DNA from: JBIOHP01 sp044449065
GTDB taxonomy: Bacteria; Bacteroidota; Ignavibacteria; UBA10030; SZUA-254
NCBI GenBank assembly: GCA_044449065.1
Contig: JBIOHP010000013.1
Location: forward strand, 32,297-96,296
Length of the DNA: 64,000 nucleotides
Direction of reading: 5' to 3'
The notes below the pieces were generated by a model that was not told where the DNA came from, ran no database searches, and saw only the letters and a program-made list of their open reading frames with translations. Position 1 is the first letter of the stretch, and every line of letters starts with the position of its first letter. A program made the position numbers and the translations under genes. Below are positions 19,501 to 27,721 of the stretch, piece by piece.

Positions 19501-22500
19501 TCCACAACTGCTTTAAACGTATAAATCGAGCTGTCACCCACCGCTAAGGTTGATGGGGTCGCCCAGGTTATAATATTTCCTGCCTGCGATCCACCCGTGG
19601 ATATCGTTCCTGATTTTACTTTCATTCTTGCGGGGATAGTGTCGGTTACCGTTACTAATGAGGTTGCTGCTGTGCCGGTGTTCTTCACTTTAATCGTGTA
19701 CAAAATTGAATCGCCTGCAACCAAGCTGCCGCCGTTGATATCGACCCCTGTTTTAGTCGATGTTGAAATATTTGCTGAACCGTTTGGCGTGTTGCTTGCC
19801 GAAACTAATTGATTCACTCCATTTGCATTAATATTGGCATTGTTCGTCACCGGCACGCCGCTTTGAACTAACGAATCCAAGATTGCTTTAAATGTGTAGG
19901 TTGCACTATCACCGACAGCCATCGTCGATGGGGTTGCCCATGTGATGATATTCCCGGCGAGCGATCCGCCGGATGATATTGTGCCCGTTTTTACTTTTAC
20001 TCTTGCGGGAATGGTATCGGTTACTGTCACAACGGAGGATGCCGCAGTACCGGTATTTTTAACCTTTATGGTGTATAAAATTGAATCGCCAACAACCAGA
20101 CTTCCGCCATTGATATCGACGCCGGATTTTGTTGAACTTGAAAAATTCGGCGCTCCATTCGGAGTCGTTGTTGCAGATACAAGTTGATTTATTCCACTCG
20201 CATTGATATTAGCTTTATTTGTTACAGCGACGCCATTTTGAATTAACGAATCCAAAATTGCTTTAAATGTGTAGGTTGCACTATCTCCGACTGCAAGTAT
20301 TGCGGGAGTTGCCCACGTGATGATATTTCCCGCCTGCGATCCGCCCGCAGAGATCGTCCCTGATTTCACCTTAACTCGCGTGGGGATGGTATCTGTCGCC
20401 GTTACGACCGAAGTTGCGGCTGTACCGCTGTTCTTCACTTTAATCGTGTACAGAATTGTATCGCCCGCCGCCCCACTGCCGCCGTTTAAATCAATGGCTG
20501 TTTTTGTTGAGGTAGAAATGTTCGACGTTCCATTTGGCGTTGTATTTGCGGTAACTACTTGATTCAATCCGCTTGCGTTAATATTGGCTTTGTTTGTGAC
20601 CACCACGCCATTTTGAACCAAGGAATCGAGAACCGCTTGAAATGAATAAGTAGCGCTATCGCCCACCGCCAACGCTGATGGAGTCGCCCATGTGATAACA
20701 TTCCCGGCTTGCGACCCGCCCGTGGATATCGTGCTCGATTTTACTTTTACTCTTGCAGGTAAAGTATCGGTAACGGTTACCAAAGAAGTTGCCGCGGTAC
20801 CGGTATTTTTAACTTTAATGGTATACAATATTGAATCCCCGGCAACTGTGCTTCCGCCGTTGATATCCACAGCAGTTTTGGTCGATGTTGATATGGTAGC
20901 TGTTCCTGACGGAGTCGATGTGGCAGTCACTATCTGGTTTACTCCGCTCGACGATATATTAGCGGTATTAATAATTCCAATGCCATTTTGCGCTAGAGAA
21001 TCCAAAACCACCGTGACGGTATCCTTCGCGCTGGCGCTGACTGCAAGACTTGCAATTGCGGGCCATGTAATTACGTTTCCGGATAATGTACCACCGCCTT
21101 TTATCGAACCGGTTTTCACTTTAACACGCGCCGGTAATGTATCGGTCACCACAACATTCGGCGCCGCCACCGTGCCGGAATTGGTAATAGTTATGATATA
21201 CCGGATGGAATCCGCGACTAAAAGCGATCCGCCATTTATGTCCGTTGCTGTCTTTGTTGAGGTTGAAAAATTCAATGATCCGATAACAGTCGAAACATTA
21301 TTACTTAATACACCGGTAGTGTCTCCCCTTCGTGTCATTCTCGCGTGATTCACATACGTTGCCGCAGTGGTGGTGCTATCAATGACTGTAACGCTGTCGG
21401 TTTTATTAGGCGTGATCGTGCCGAGATTCCACTTTACAACCGAACCTGATAACACTCCGCCGTTTGATGCAGACTTGAATGACATGCCGGCTGGAAGTGT
21501 ATCATTCAGATAGACGCTATCGATGATGCCTTTTCCAGTAACGCTATATACCAATTTGTAGGTAACCGCCGCGTAGGGCGTTGGGCTGCCGGCTAAAATT
21601 ATCGACGCCGGACCGGATTTGGTAACGGTGATAACAGAGGTAGCAGTGATCGGTACTGTTACGGATGATACTACGGATGGCGCCAACAGACAACTTATCT
21701 TTGCGTTGTTAACAATATTGGTTATTCCGATCGATAAAGGAGTATTCACCCTCACTTTAAATGTGACCGTATTATTCGTATCCCCCGGGACGACTGCCGT
21801 TCTTGAAACTACAATTCTATTTCCCGTTCCATCATACGATGTACCGGTTCCCGTAACCGAACTGGTTATATAGACACAATTCGCCGGTATGGTATCAAGC
21901 GCGCTTACAGTTTTTGCGGTATCCGAACCAAGATTTCCGTATTTTAAAGTATATGTCAATGTATCACCCGGAGAACCGCTTGACGCACTTGATGTTTTAC
22001 GAAGGAATAATGATGGTCTGCTTGCGCTGAAAGATGCGGTAACAAGTTGATCGACTGTCAAACAACGAATACGCGCTCTATTGACTACCGGCGTCCCGAA
22101 CGCAACGGTAGAATCTTCAACAACTCTGAATGTATATGTCGCGCTATCCCCTACGGCAATCGTGACACCGTTGAATGTAATCACCTGACCGCTGATAGTT
22201 CCCGCCGGTGACAAACTTCCTGGGACAATATTGAGTCCCGATGGGACTGAATCGAGAACAATGGTATTCGTTCCGACATAATTTCCGGTGTTCCGCGCTT
22301 TAATTGTATATACGAGAGTATCTTTGGGTCGATAACTGCTGCCGTTCCGGTCTGATACCGTTTTCGTCGAGGTTGAAAAAATAGGAGTTGATACTGAAAA
22401 CGAGTCCGTCGCAGTATTATTCCAGGGACGCCGATCTCCGAGATACTGGCTGCGGACTGTGGCAGTGTTCCTCACCATCCCCGGATACCCCTCATCGGTA

Positions 22501-23747
22501 ATTATGGTATTGATTTTAATCGAATCGGTGCTTGGAGGATTTAGTCCGCTCAACGTGAAAACATATTTCGGTTTAGCTGTACTATCTACGCTCCAGTGCG
22601 GACAATTAAACGATACCACCCGTATACCTGCGGGTATGCTATCGGTCACATACATATTACCGGCATTATCGGGGCCATTATTTGACGCCATAAGCGTGAA
22701 TGTTTCCGCGGTTCCGGCAACAATTGGAGTACCGGCAGGGGAATGAGACTTTAAAATGGACACATCTGCTGTATTTGTGTCCGAGCAGGATATTGTTTCC
22801 ATGCTTAACAACACCATGTCGCCTCCGGTTGAATACACTGACGTGGCATTCGTATCGCCGGGCGTAAGGTACGCTGTTACATCGTAACCATCAACGTCAA
22901 CTCCATAGGTTGTGGCTCCACCCAGGGCGCTGCTAATTGAATTAAATTGATTACCATCCGGATTGATGGCGTCAAAAAGATGAGTCCCGTTAAATGATAA
23001 AAATTCCTGGGGACCGGAGATCGTCGAGTCGCCCTCCCAGGTAAAATGAACCAGTTTGCCGCTTTTACCGCTGTATGGCACGTAAAAATTTCCCGGCTTA
23101 AAGGTAATCGAAGAATTCAGGAAGTAGTTGAATCCATCATAAATGTTGATGCAATGTTTCGTTTCTCCTGCGCTTTGATAGACAATGAGCATCGCCCAAC
23201 CGGATACGACTCCCTCAATCGCGCAATGCGGGGAAGAAGTGTTTGTACTGAGACTATCAACGGTATACGTTCCATTTTTCTTCGACTGCACATACGAAGT
23301 AACGTTTGCAAAACCGCTAAAATAGGGATACGTACCCCCGCCATATACGAATGAAAGTGTGAACGTTCGGGATGCCGTTATAGGGTTGCCGTCGAGCCGG
23401 ATGTTATAATCCGGCGCTGCTAAATTTGAACCGGCGTCCGTGGAATAATCACCGACCCAATACAGATATGCCGCCAAAACAGTTGCGTCAGAGGGAAGAT
23501 TTGAAACCGTATATGAACTGATCGGAGTAGTAGAACAGGGATCAACGCCGTTTGATTTATTTCTGAACGAACCGCCGGCAACCACAAAGTTCACATTACC
23601 CGTATAGTTTTGATAAAGTGTTATCGGCGTCTGGGCATAGATATACATTGTACCGGATAGTATCTCCAGGAGGAAGAAGCAAAGTCCTGATAGAATACCC
23701 TGCCGACAAATTTGCTTTATACATGCGATATGATCAGATGGTATCAA
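16527..23747 (-). CDS. 2406-aa secreted DUF11-repeat giant protein
   Basis: A signal peptide (about residues 16-39, ending Ile-Tyr-Ala-Gln) precedes a 270-residue N-terminal domain reminiscent of DUF3344 (Val-Leu-Ala-Ala-Tyr-Leu-Tyr-Trp-Val-Gly-Asp, later Gly-Val-Asp-Val-Asp-Gly-Tyr-Asp-Val-Thr). The remainder is DUF11 repeats, including seven consecutive 125-aa units at about residues 821-1696. On each side of the array are paralogous blocks: an Arg-Lys-Thr-Ser...Gly-Ser-Pro-Gly-Asp-Thr block and a Lys-Ser-Gly-Pro...Tyr-Val-Asn-His-Ala-Arg block. Near residues 1955-2155 are two Glu-Thr-Gly-x-Asn-Ser-Gly-Ile-Phe units. It ends without OmpA, T9SS or LPXTG anchors. The only upstream start is TTG at 23747, so the first codons are uncertain. 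It is the first gene of the locus and a likely fibre-forming or adhesive stalk. Confidence 0.85.
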   Translation of the reverse strand: MIPSDHIACIKQICRQGILSGLCFFLLEILSGTMYIYAQTPITLYQNYTGNVNFVVAGGSFRNKSNGVDPCSTTPISSYTVSNLPSDATVLAAYLYWVGDYSTDAGSNLAAPDYNIRLDGNPITASRTFTLSFVYGGGTYPYFSGFANVTSYVQSKKNGTYTVDSLSTNTSSPHCAIEGVVSGWAMLIVYQSAGETKHCINIYDGFNYFLNSSITFKPGNFYVPYSGKSGKLVHFTWEGDSTISGPQEFLSFNGTHLFDAINPDGNQFNSISSALGGATTYGVDVDGYDVTAYLTPGDTNATSVYSTGGDMVLLSMETISCSDTNTADVSILKSHSPAGTPIVAGTAETFTLMASNNGPDNAGNMYVTDSIPAGIRVVSFNCPHWSVDSTAKPKYVFTLSGLNPPSTDSIKINTIITDEGYPGMVRNTATVRSQYLGDRRPWNNTATDSFSVSTPIFSTSTKTVSDRNGSSYRPKDTLVYTIKARNTGNYVGTNTIVLDSVPSGLNIVPGSLSPAGTISGQVITFNGVTIAVGDSATYTFRVVEDSTVAFGTPVVNRARIRCLTVDQLVTASFSASRPSLFLRKTSSASSGSPGDTLTYTLKYGNLGSDTAKTVSALDTIPANCVYITSSVTGTGTSYDGTGNRIVVSRTAVVPGDTNNTVTFKVRVNTPLSIGITNIVNNAKISCLLAPSVVSSVTVPITATSVITVTKSGPASIILAGSPTPYAAVTYKLVYSVTGKGIIDSVYLNDTLPAGMSFKSASNGGVLSGSVVKWNLGTITPNKTDSVTVIDSTTTAATYVNHARMTRRGDTTGVLSNNVSTVIGSLNFSTSTKTATDINGGSLLVADSIRYIITITNSGTVAAPNVVVTDTLPARVKVKTGSIKGGGTLSGNVITWPAIASLAVSASAKDTVTVVLDSLAQNGIGIINTANISSSGVNQIVTATSTPSGTATISTSTKTAVDINGGSTVAGDSILYTIKVKNTGTAATSLVTVTDTLPARVKVKSSTISTGGSQAGNVITWATPSALAVGDSATYSFQAVLDSLVQNGVVVTNKANINASGLNQVVTANTTPNGTSNISTSTKTAIDLNGGSGAAGDTILYTIKVKNSGTAATSVVTATDTIPTRVKVKSGTISAGGSQAGNIITWATPAILAVGDSATYTFKAILDSLIQNGVAVTNKANINASGINQLVSATTTPNGAPNFSSSTKSGVDINGGSLVVGDSILYTIKVKNTGTAASSVVTVTDTIPARVKVKTGTISSGGSLAGNIITWATPSTMAVGDSATYTFKAILDSLVQSGVPVTNNANINANGVNQLVSASNTPNGSANISTSTKTGVDINGGSLVAGDSILYTIKVKNTGTAATSLVTVTDTIPARMKVKSGTISTGGSQAGNIITWATPSTLAVGDSSIYTFKAVVDSLVQNGIAVTNNAHINASGLNQLVSASNTPTGTANISTSSKTAVDINGGSTVAGDSILYTIKVKNTGTAATSLVTVTDTIPARVKVKSGTISAGGSQAGNIITWSTPATLAVGDSTTYTFKTVLDSLIQYGVAVTNNANINASSLNKLVSAVTTPNGLPDFSSSSKTYQNLNGGSVISGDSIKYTLRVKNTGFVTATNVVVTDTLPAHVKVKAGSISNGGTLSGSVITWPTISQLTIGDSTIYMVTVVVDSAVANGGTVTNTLNINANGVNQVKSASFTVVNLGALFIRKTVDKSSGSPGDTLTYTIKYGDIGTDSARSVTLLDTIPANTSYAGTVTGTGASYDGAHNRIIVTRTNPIAQGDTNNIATFKVKVNSPLPLGSTVLTNKVFASASNASTVGDSVKTSITASSTVTISKSGPVTALIIGSPTPNAKVSYTIRYSVTGNGIVDSTFINDTLPPGMSYASSTGGGVLSSSIVKWNLGTLSPGVSDSVMVTDSTTTPATYVNHARITWKANPSGVLGNDVTTRVYVPHTAILKQTIAIIPGQSVADTVNDIDIAGRGKIVVSLQNTRTAESEIDTLTETGGNSGIFVGAIPTVFGTSSNGNNNGSFAVQAGDTIRGSYVDSVNASGILATIIANTRINGGHTAVIAVNPTSFAGGTNLVWTLNDTDLNHNPAVAESYSYTAQSSTGEIETISFTETGINSGIFSATLATVVGPTPGVNNNGVMNIQPGDTVTVTYHDTLTAIGNSAIVSARAIAGTVNFSTSSKSVTDLNGGLVVPYDTMYYQIRAKNTGTVTATSVVIVDSLPTQITVVPGSITAGGVLSSTVITFAPFDLHANDSMVVSYRVTIDTTITDGAVKTNRAHIRGNGQDQLETSSFTAYDRPVMTLVKAVDKNNAKPGDTLSYTVTYTNTGVALADSVTVTDITPQYTTYIHNTVVLNNVSKTDASDADEVTVAYDTPTAGRGSIIINVGKLSAGHSGIYKFKVVVK
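18660..21285 (-). repeat. Seven-unit 375-bp tandem repeat array inside the 2406-aa gene
   Basis: Units of 125 codons begin with Ser-Thr-Ser-Thr-Lys-Thr-(x)-Asp-Ile-Asn-Gly-Gly-Ser and end with Ile-Asn-Ala-Ser-Gly-x-Asn-Gln-Leu-Val-Ser-Ala. The five central units are nearly identical at protein level, with a strict 375-nt period. The outermost two are more divergent. This suggests recent unit duplication by unequal recombination and possible length variation between strains. Confidence 0.9.
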
Positions 23748-24402
23748 TGTTATAATCTAATCACTGAAAATGATGCATTTTAATAGATTACTTGATTTCA
23801 ATTTATTGTGTCGAAACTAATAGAAAACTTAAGGTAGTTTTTACAATCTTTATGCCAAACCGGAATCAGTGTAAAAACTTCATTTTGAGAGATTGAAGGG
23901 GATTGGAAGGAATGTTCCGTCGCCTCTGAGACTTAAATTGAGATTTTTTTATATCATTTGTCTCATAATGAGACTTTACTCAACAGATTTTTTATTATAA
24001 TTTGGCATATGAAAATGCAGGAATTGACGGAGAAAATGATTTTATCTATTGACATAAACTATATAATATTTGTATTATAATTACATCATCAATAGAAAGT
24101 ACTTTATTACATTCCAACCAATTTTAGATTGAAGTTATCGATCAACGAATTAAAAAAATGTTAATTGAAGAATGATCAAAATTGTATTATGTTTTTCTGT
24201 GAGAGAGCGACGGCTGCCAAGATTTTGTTTTGCCCCTACATCATCATAAAATTGAGCGCATAGGCGCGGAATCCTCAACTGCAAACTAAAATAATCCAAC
24301 ATTACCGGTTTGCGTTGAATCATCAGAGCCCATTCTGGATGACGCTTAATTTTCGGATATAAACGGATATTTCCGTATCTTGAATAAATAAGGGAATATT
24401 AA
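23748..24402. other. 655-nt AT-rich divergent intergenic region
   Basis: It separates the leftward DUF11 locus from the rightward butyrate kinase operon and should hold both promoters. A TTGACA at 24049 and TATTAT at 24073 are spaced 18 nt and could be a sigma-70-like promoter, but they lie over 320 nt before the next start codon. A CGGATAT direct repeat with a GGATATTTCC palindrome-like stretch occurs near 24353-24376. No gene was seen. Confidence 0.5.
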
Positions 24403-25464
24403 ATGACGTCCGACAACAATATCCTGGTTATAAATCCCGGTTCTACATCCACTAAACTTGCAATATTTCAAAATACCACACAGTGCAAAGCGGAAACGAT
24501 CAACCACTCCTCTTCCGAATTACACCAATATCCGTCGCTCTGGGAACAATTTCCCTTCCGATTGAAAATTTGTCGGGAATGGGCTTCACGATATGTCAAA
24601 GAATGTTCGGCGGTGGTATCAATGGGTGGATTATTCCGTCCCATGCCCGGCGGCGTGTATAAAGTGACCGATAAAATGAGGAGCGATGCGAGGAAGAATC
24701 TCCAGGGCGAGCACGCTTCAAATCTCGGTTGTGAGCTGGCGTATACGATCGCATCAAATTATCAAGCTCCCGCATTCATCGTTGATCCTGTCTCGGTGGA
24801 TGAATTTGAACCGCTTGCATATTATTCCGGTCACCCGATGATTAAACGCCGGAGTTTATCACACGCGTTGAACATACACGCCGCCGCACGCCACGCAGCT
24901 ACCGAATTAAAGATTCCTTTGTATAATTCATCCTTCATCATCGCTCATATCGGCGGAGGTATTTCCGTTGCGCCGGTACGAAACGGAAAAATTATCGATG
25001 TAAACGATGCAGCGAGCGACGGGCCGTTTTCACCGGAACGAACGGGCGGTCTTCCGTTGCAACAGTTTATTGGGCTTTGTTTCTCCGGAAAATATACCGA
25101 AGCTGAGATGAGAAAATTCGTCATGGGAAAAGGGGGATTGGCGGCATACCTGGGGACAAATTCCGTTATCGAAGTTGAACAAAAAATTAACGCGGGTGAT
25201 ACTGCCGCCCGTGAAATATATCAGGCAATGGCATATCAGATTGCGAAAGAGATCGGTGCGATGGCGACGGTGTTGGAAGGAAAGGTTAATGCAGTCGTGC
25301 TTACCGGTGCTATCGCCCGTTCGGAAATGTTTACCACCTGGATTATGGAACGGGTTCAATTTCTCGCTCCGGTTATTATTTTTCCGGGAGAAGATGAAAT
25401 GCGCGCCCTGGCTGAAGGCGCTTTGCGAGTTTTACAAGGACAAGAACAATACAAGGAATATTAA
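24403..25464 (+). CDS. buk: Butyrate kinase
   Basis: This 353-aa protein has the ASKHA kinase layout. The N-terminal phosphate loop (Ile-Asn-Pro-Gly-Ser-Thr-Ser-Thr-Lys, residues 10-18) is characteristic of acetate/butyrate kinases. His-Ile-Gly-Gly-Gly-Ile-Ser near residue 182 and Leu-Thr-Gly-Ala-Ile-Ala near residue 302 are further family motifs. Length and the Arg-Pro-Met-Pro-Gly-Gly-Val-Tyr segment favour butyrate over acetate kinase. It converts butyryl phosphate and ADP to butyrate and ATP, or the reverse, in the cytoplasm. The ATG follows a clear AAGGGA ribosome-binding site. The phosphotransbutyrylase gene begins 3 nt later, giving the classic Ptb-Buk pair. Branched-chain acyl substrates are equally possible. 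Confidence 0.9.
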   Translation: MTSDNNILVINPGSTSTKLAIFQNTTQCKAETINHSSSELHQYPSLWEQFPFRLKICREWASRYVKECSAVVSMGGLFRPMPGGVYKVTDKMRSDARKNLQGEHASNLGCELAYTIASNYQAPAFIVDPVSVDEFEPLAYYSGHPMIKRRSLSHALNIHAAARHAATELKIPLYNSSFIIAHIGGGISVAPVRNGKIIDVNDAASDGPFSPERTGGLPLQQFIGLCFSGKYTEAEMRKFVMGKGGLAAYLGTNSVIEVEQKINAGDTAAREIYQAMAYQIAKEIGAMATVLEGKVNAVVLTGAIARSEMFTTWIMERVQFLAPVIIFPGEDEMRALAEGALRVLQGQEQYKEY

Positions 25465-25467
25465 ACG

Positions 25468-26394
25468 ATGGTTCAAAATTTTGAAGATTTATTATCAACT
25501 GCTTTGAAAGTAAAGGGAAAACGCGTTGTTGTGATTTTCCCCAATAACGATGAAACGTTTCAGGCGATTAAGGATGCTTATAATATCGACCTGGCGCGGT
25601 TCACGCTCGTGGGCGATGAGACTGTTATCAGGAAAATTATAGGGGAATACGATCCCGCCCGGTTAGAGATAGTCCACGAAGCGAACGTGATGATTGCGCT
25701 TAAAAAAGCGGTCGCGATTGTGAGTGAAGGAAAGGGAGATATCCTGCTCAAGGGCAGCGTTGATACCTCCACCATGATGAAAGCGGTATTAAACGAGGAA
25801 GCACATATCCGAACCGGCAAATTGCTCTCCGATATTTTTATTTTAGAATATCCTGCCCGCCTCAAGAATAAATTTGTCATGATCACCGATGGCGGTATGA
25901 CGCTGGCGCCTGATCTTAAAAATAAAATCGATTTAATAAATAACGCCGTCGAAGTAGCGCACGCGCTTGGCAATCCGATGCCAAAAGTCGCAGTTCTCTC
26001 CGCGACCGAGATGGTGCTCCCGAACCTTCAATCGACTTTGGACGCCGCGGCGCTATCGAAGATGAACGAGCGCGGTCAAATCAAGGGCTGTATTGTGGAT
26101 GGTCCGTTCGGTTTGGATAATGCTATTTCATGGGAAGCCGCCGTTGAGAAAGGAATCAAATCGCCCGTCGCGGGTTTAGCGGAAATTCTCATTGCGGCAA
26201 ATATTGAATCGGCGAACAGTTTAGCAAAAAGCACGACATTTTTTGCTGGATTGCGGCTTGCCCATGTTATCATCGGCGGCAGGGTGCCGATATTAATCTC
26301 CTCCCGCGCCGATAAGAGCGAAGCAAAATTACTTTCCGTCGCCCTCGGCGTAATTATGAGCGATTATTACGCCAAGACGAATATGTATGATTGA
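25468..26394 (+). CDS. ptb: Phosphate butyryltransferase
   Basis: This 308-aa protein belongs to the phosphate acetyl/butyryl transferase family: it has the usual length and conserved internal blocks such as Leu-Leu-Lys-Gly-Ser-Val-Asp-Thr-Ser-Thr near residue 93 and Val-Asp-Gly-Pro-Phe-Gly-Leu-Asp near residue 212. It interconverts butyryl-CoA plus phosphate with butyryl phosphate plus CoA, the step before butyrate kinase. The ATG is 3 nt after the buk stop with AGGA upstream, so the genes are coupled. Together they allow substrate-level ATP formation from short-chain acyl-CoA, or the reverse for fatty-acid uptake. Confidence 0.9.
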   Translation: MVQNFEDLLSTALKVKGKRVVVIFPNNDETFQAIKDAYNIDLARFTLVGDETVIRKIIGEYDPARLEIVHEANVMIALKKAVAIVSEGKGDILLKGSVDTSTMMKAVLNEEAHIRTGKLLSDIFILEYPARLKNKFVMITDGGMTLAPDLKNKIDLINNAVEVAHALGNPMPKVAVLSATEMVLPNLQSTLDAAALSKMNERGQIKGCIVDGPFGLDNAISWEAAVEKGIKSPVAGLAEILIAANIESANSLAKSTTFFAGLRLAHVIIGGRVPILISSRADKSEAKLLSVALGVIMSDYYAKTNMYD

Positions 26395-26837
26395 CGTTTG
26401 CTGACCACCCTCCCGATAAAAAGAATCGGGACAGGCACTGCCCCCTCCCCGCCAGAACTGTCGGGCTGGTTCCACTAAAAGCCGAGGCGGGGAACGGTAC
26501 GAGAGATGTTTTTGATGTAAAGGTCGCCCAAAAAGAATATAACTTAGTTTACTGATTTTCCACCTAGAAACAAGGGCAGGATGACTAATGCGTTCTTTTA
26601 GGGCGACCTCAGGAGAGCTTGTTGGACAATTTGGACAGTGCAGACGGTTACGAAGCGGAAGAGTTGTCTGTTAGGACGTACGGGCGTTCAATTGAACGCC
26701 CCTTAACTTGCATTACACCTGAAACCACCCCATCCTCCCATTTTGCAACATATCTCCAATTAGCAGCGTATAACAGTTCAGAATCTCTGACCGGATTATA
26801 ACCAAATATTTATCCACTGAGATGAGAGGGTTGTTGT
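26395..26837. other. 443-nt intergenic region with dispersed-repeat character
   Basis: No convincing gene. It contains GC-rich patches (26405-26505) resembling mobile intergenic repeats and a perfect 20-bp palindrome at 26682-26701. A 60-codon frame from a TTG at 26619 spans the palindrome and looks non-coding. Confidence 0.5.
26682..26701. repeat. Perfect 20-bp palindrome
   Basis: GGGCGTTCAATTGAACGCCC is fully self-complementary. It has no T-tract to make it a terminator. Its arms are identical to the inner arms of the terminator at 2742-2773. It could be a protein-binding site or a cruciform-type repeat. Confidence 0.6.
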
Positions 26838-27440
26838 ATGTTTTCACGCATAGGGGAATTTATTGCCATTGCCGGAGTGTTAGGGATGGTTATATTGACG
26901 GGATGCAGTCCAACCGGATGGGCAACCAGGGACATTCCAGATGCATCTGATATCCAGCCGGGGAGAATAGTTTCAATCGTACAAAAAGATGGAAAAGAAA
27001 TCACCGGTACATTTGCCGGCGAGCAAAATATCCCCGCCTCCGAATATTTTACAGAATATAATGAAAGCATCAGCCGGCAATCGCTCGACCATCAACTCCC
27101 GGAAATCGGGGAACGAGTTGAAATTACAACATCATTATCGGATACGAGGGCGTGGACCGGACAATTGATCGGTTTCGATAAGCAGGGAATCTGGATACAA
27201 CTCCCCTATGAACAAAAACCGACTGAATTTTATATCAGCAGCATGAGCTCGCTCTCGCACGGCGACGCGGATATTATCGGGGGAATACAATTCCGGAAAC
27301 TTTATATGAATGGTTCCCTCCCCTTATCGACAGCATTTGTCCTTCATAATAAATCCGGGAATGTGTACATACCGGTAAACTCCATTGATAAAATAATCGA
27401 GGAGCCGTTAAGCGGCGGTATCGCAGAATCTTCACAATAA
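26838..27440 (+). CDS. Lipoprotein of unknown function
   Basis: The 200-aa product starts with a lipoprotein signal peptide with a Leu-Thr-Gly-Cys lipobox (Cys at about residue 23), so it should be lipid-anchored. Two short SH3-like beta segments follow. One has Gly-Arg-Ile-Val-Ser-Ile-Val-Gln-Lys-Asp-Gly-Lys near residue 42, and the other has Gly-Glu-Arg-Val-Glu-Ile-Thr-Thr with Trp-Thr-Gly-Gln-Leu-Ile-Gly-Phe. The repeated pattern Gly-Lys-Glu-Ile-Thr-Gly-Thr-Phe / Thr-Gly-Gln-Leu-Ile-Gly resembles domains that sense or decorate expression level, but no named family was recognised. GAGAGGG upstream supports the ATG. The gene stands alone between ptb and the convergent der gene. Confidence 0.65.
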   Translation: MFSRIGEFIAIAGVLGMVILTGCSPTGWATRDIPDASDIQPGRIVSIVQKDGKEITGTFAGEQNIPASEYFTEYNESISRQSLDHQLPEIGERVEITTSLSDTRAWTGQLIGFDKQGIWIQLPYEQKPTEFYISSMSSLSHGDADIIGGIQFRKLYMNGSLPLSTAFVLHNKSGNVYIPVNSIDKIIEEPLSGGIAESSQ

Positions 27441-27541
27441 TGGGAAGCATATATGCAGATGGGAATTTCCCGGTGCGAGGGATCGTTACGTAATCCCTCC
27501 TCCGGGGAATATCTTATGTTGAAACTGTAGTGAACGGTGTA

Positions 27542-27569
27542 CAACAACCCCAATATGTCGGGGTTGTTG
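27542..27569. repeat. Inverted repeat between convergent genes
   Basis: CAACAACCCC and GGGGTTGTTG flank an 8-nt spacer. It lies between the lipoprotein gene and der, which converge, so it may help stop transcription, although neither side has a good T-tract. Confidence 0.5.
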
Positions 27570-27615
27570 AGTGATGGGGTTGTGTATTAAAAAAACAGTG
27601 GATTAATGATCCCAT

Positions 27616-27655
27616 ACGAGACCCCCTGCGATGCAAAAAGCGCATCGCGTCCCCC
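27616..27655. repeat. Dispersed short repeat, copy 1
   Basis: The phrase acgagaccccctgcgatgca followed by an A-rich spacer and gcatcg recurs at 54981-55016 in non-coding DNA. The inner gcgatgc/gcatcgc parts form a small hairpin. Confidence 0.6.
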
Positions 27656-27721
27656 TTGAAAAATGGGACAAACGTAATCCTCTGGAAGTACTAATTTAAA
27701 AATATCATTAAATTCCCCCTT

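Noticed and set aside
19192..20562. Series of plus-strand frames of about 80 codons every 375 nt
   Set aside because: They are antisense shadows of the 125-aa repeats and recur only because the repeat does.
18660..21285. Regularly spaced repeats that could be taken for CRISPR or a satellite
   Set aside because: The 375-bp period keeps one protein frame, without spacers or short palindromic repeats. It is a coding repeat.
24049..24078. TTGACA/TATTAT as a strong promoter for butyrate kinase
   Set aside because: The hexamers are recognisable but over 320 nt from the start codon in AT-rich DNA, where such matches are expected by chance. Left as a note only.
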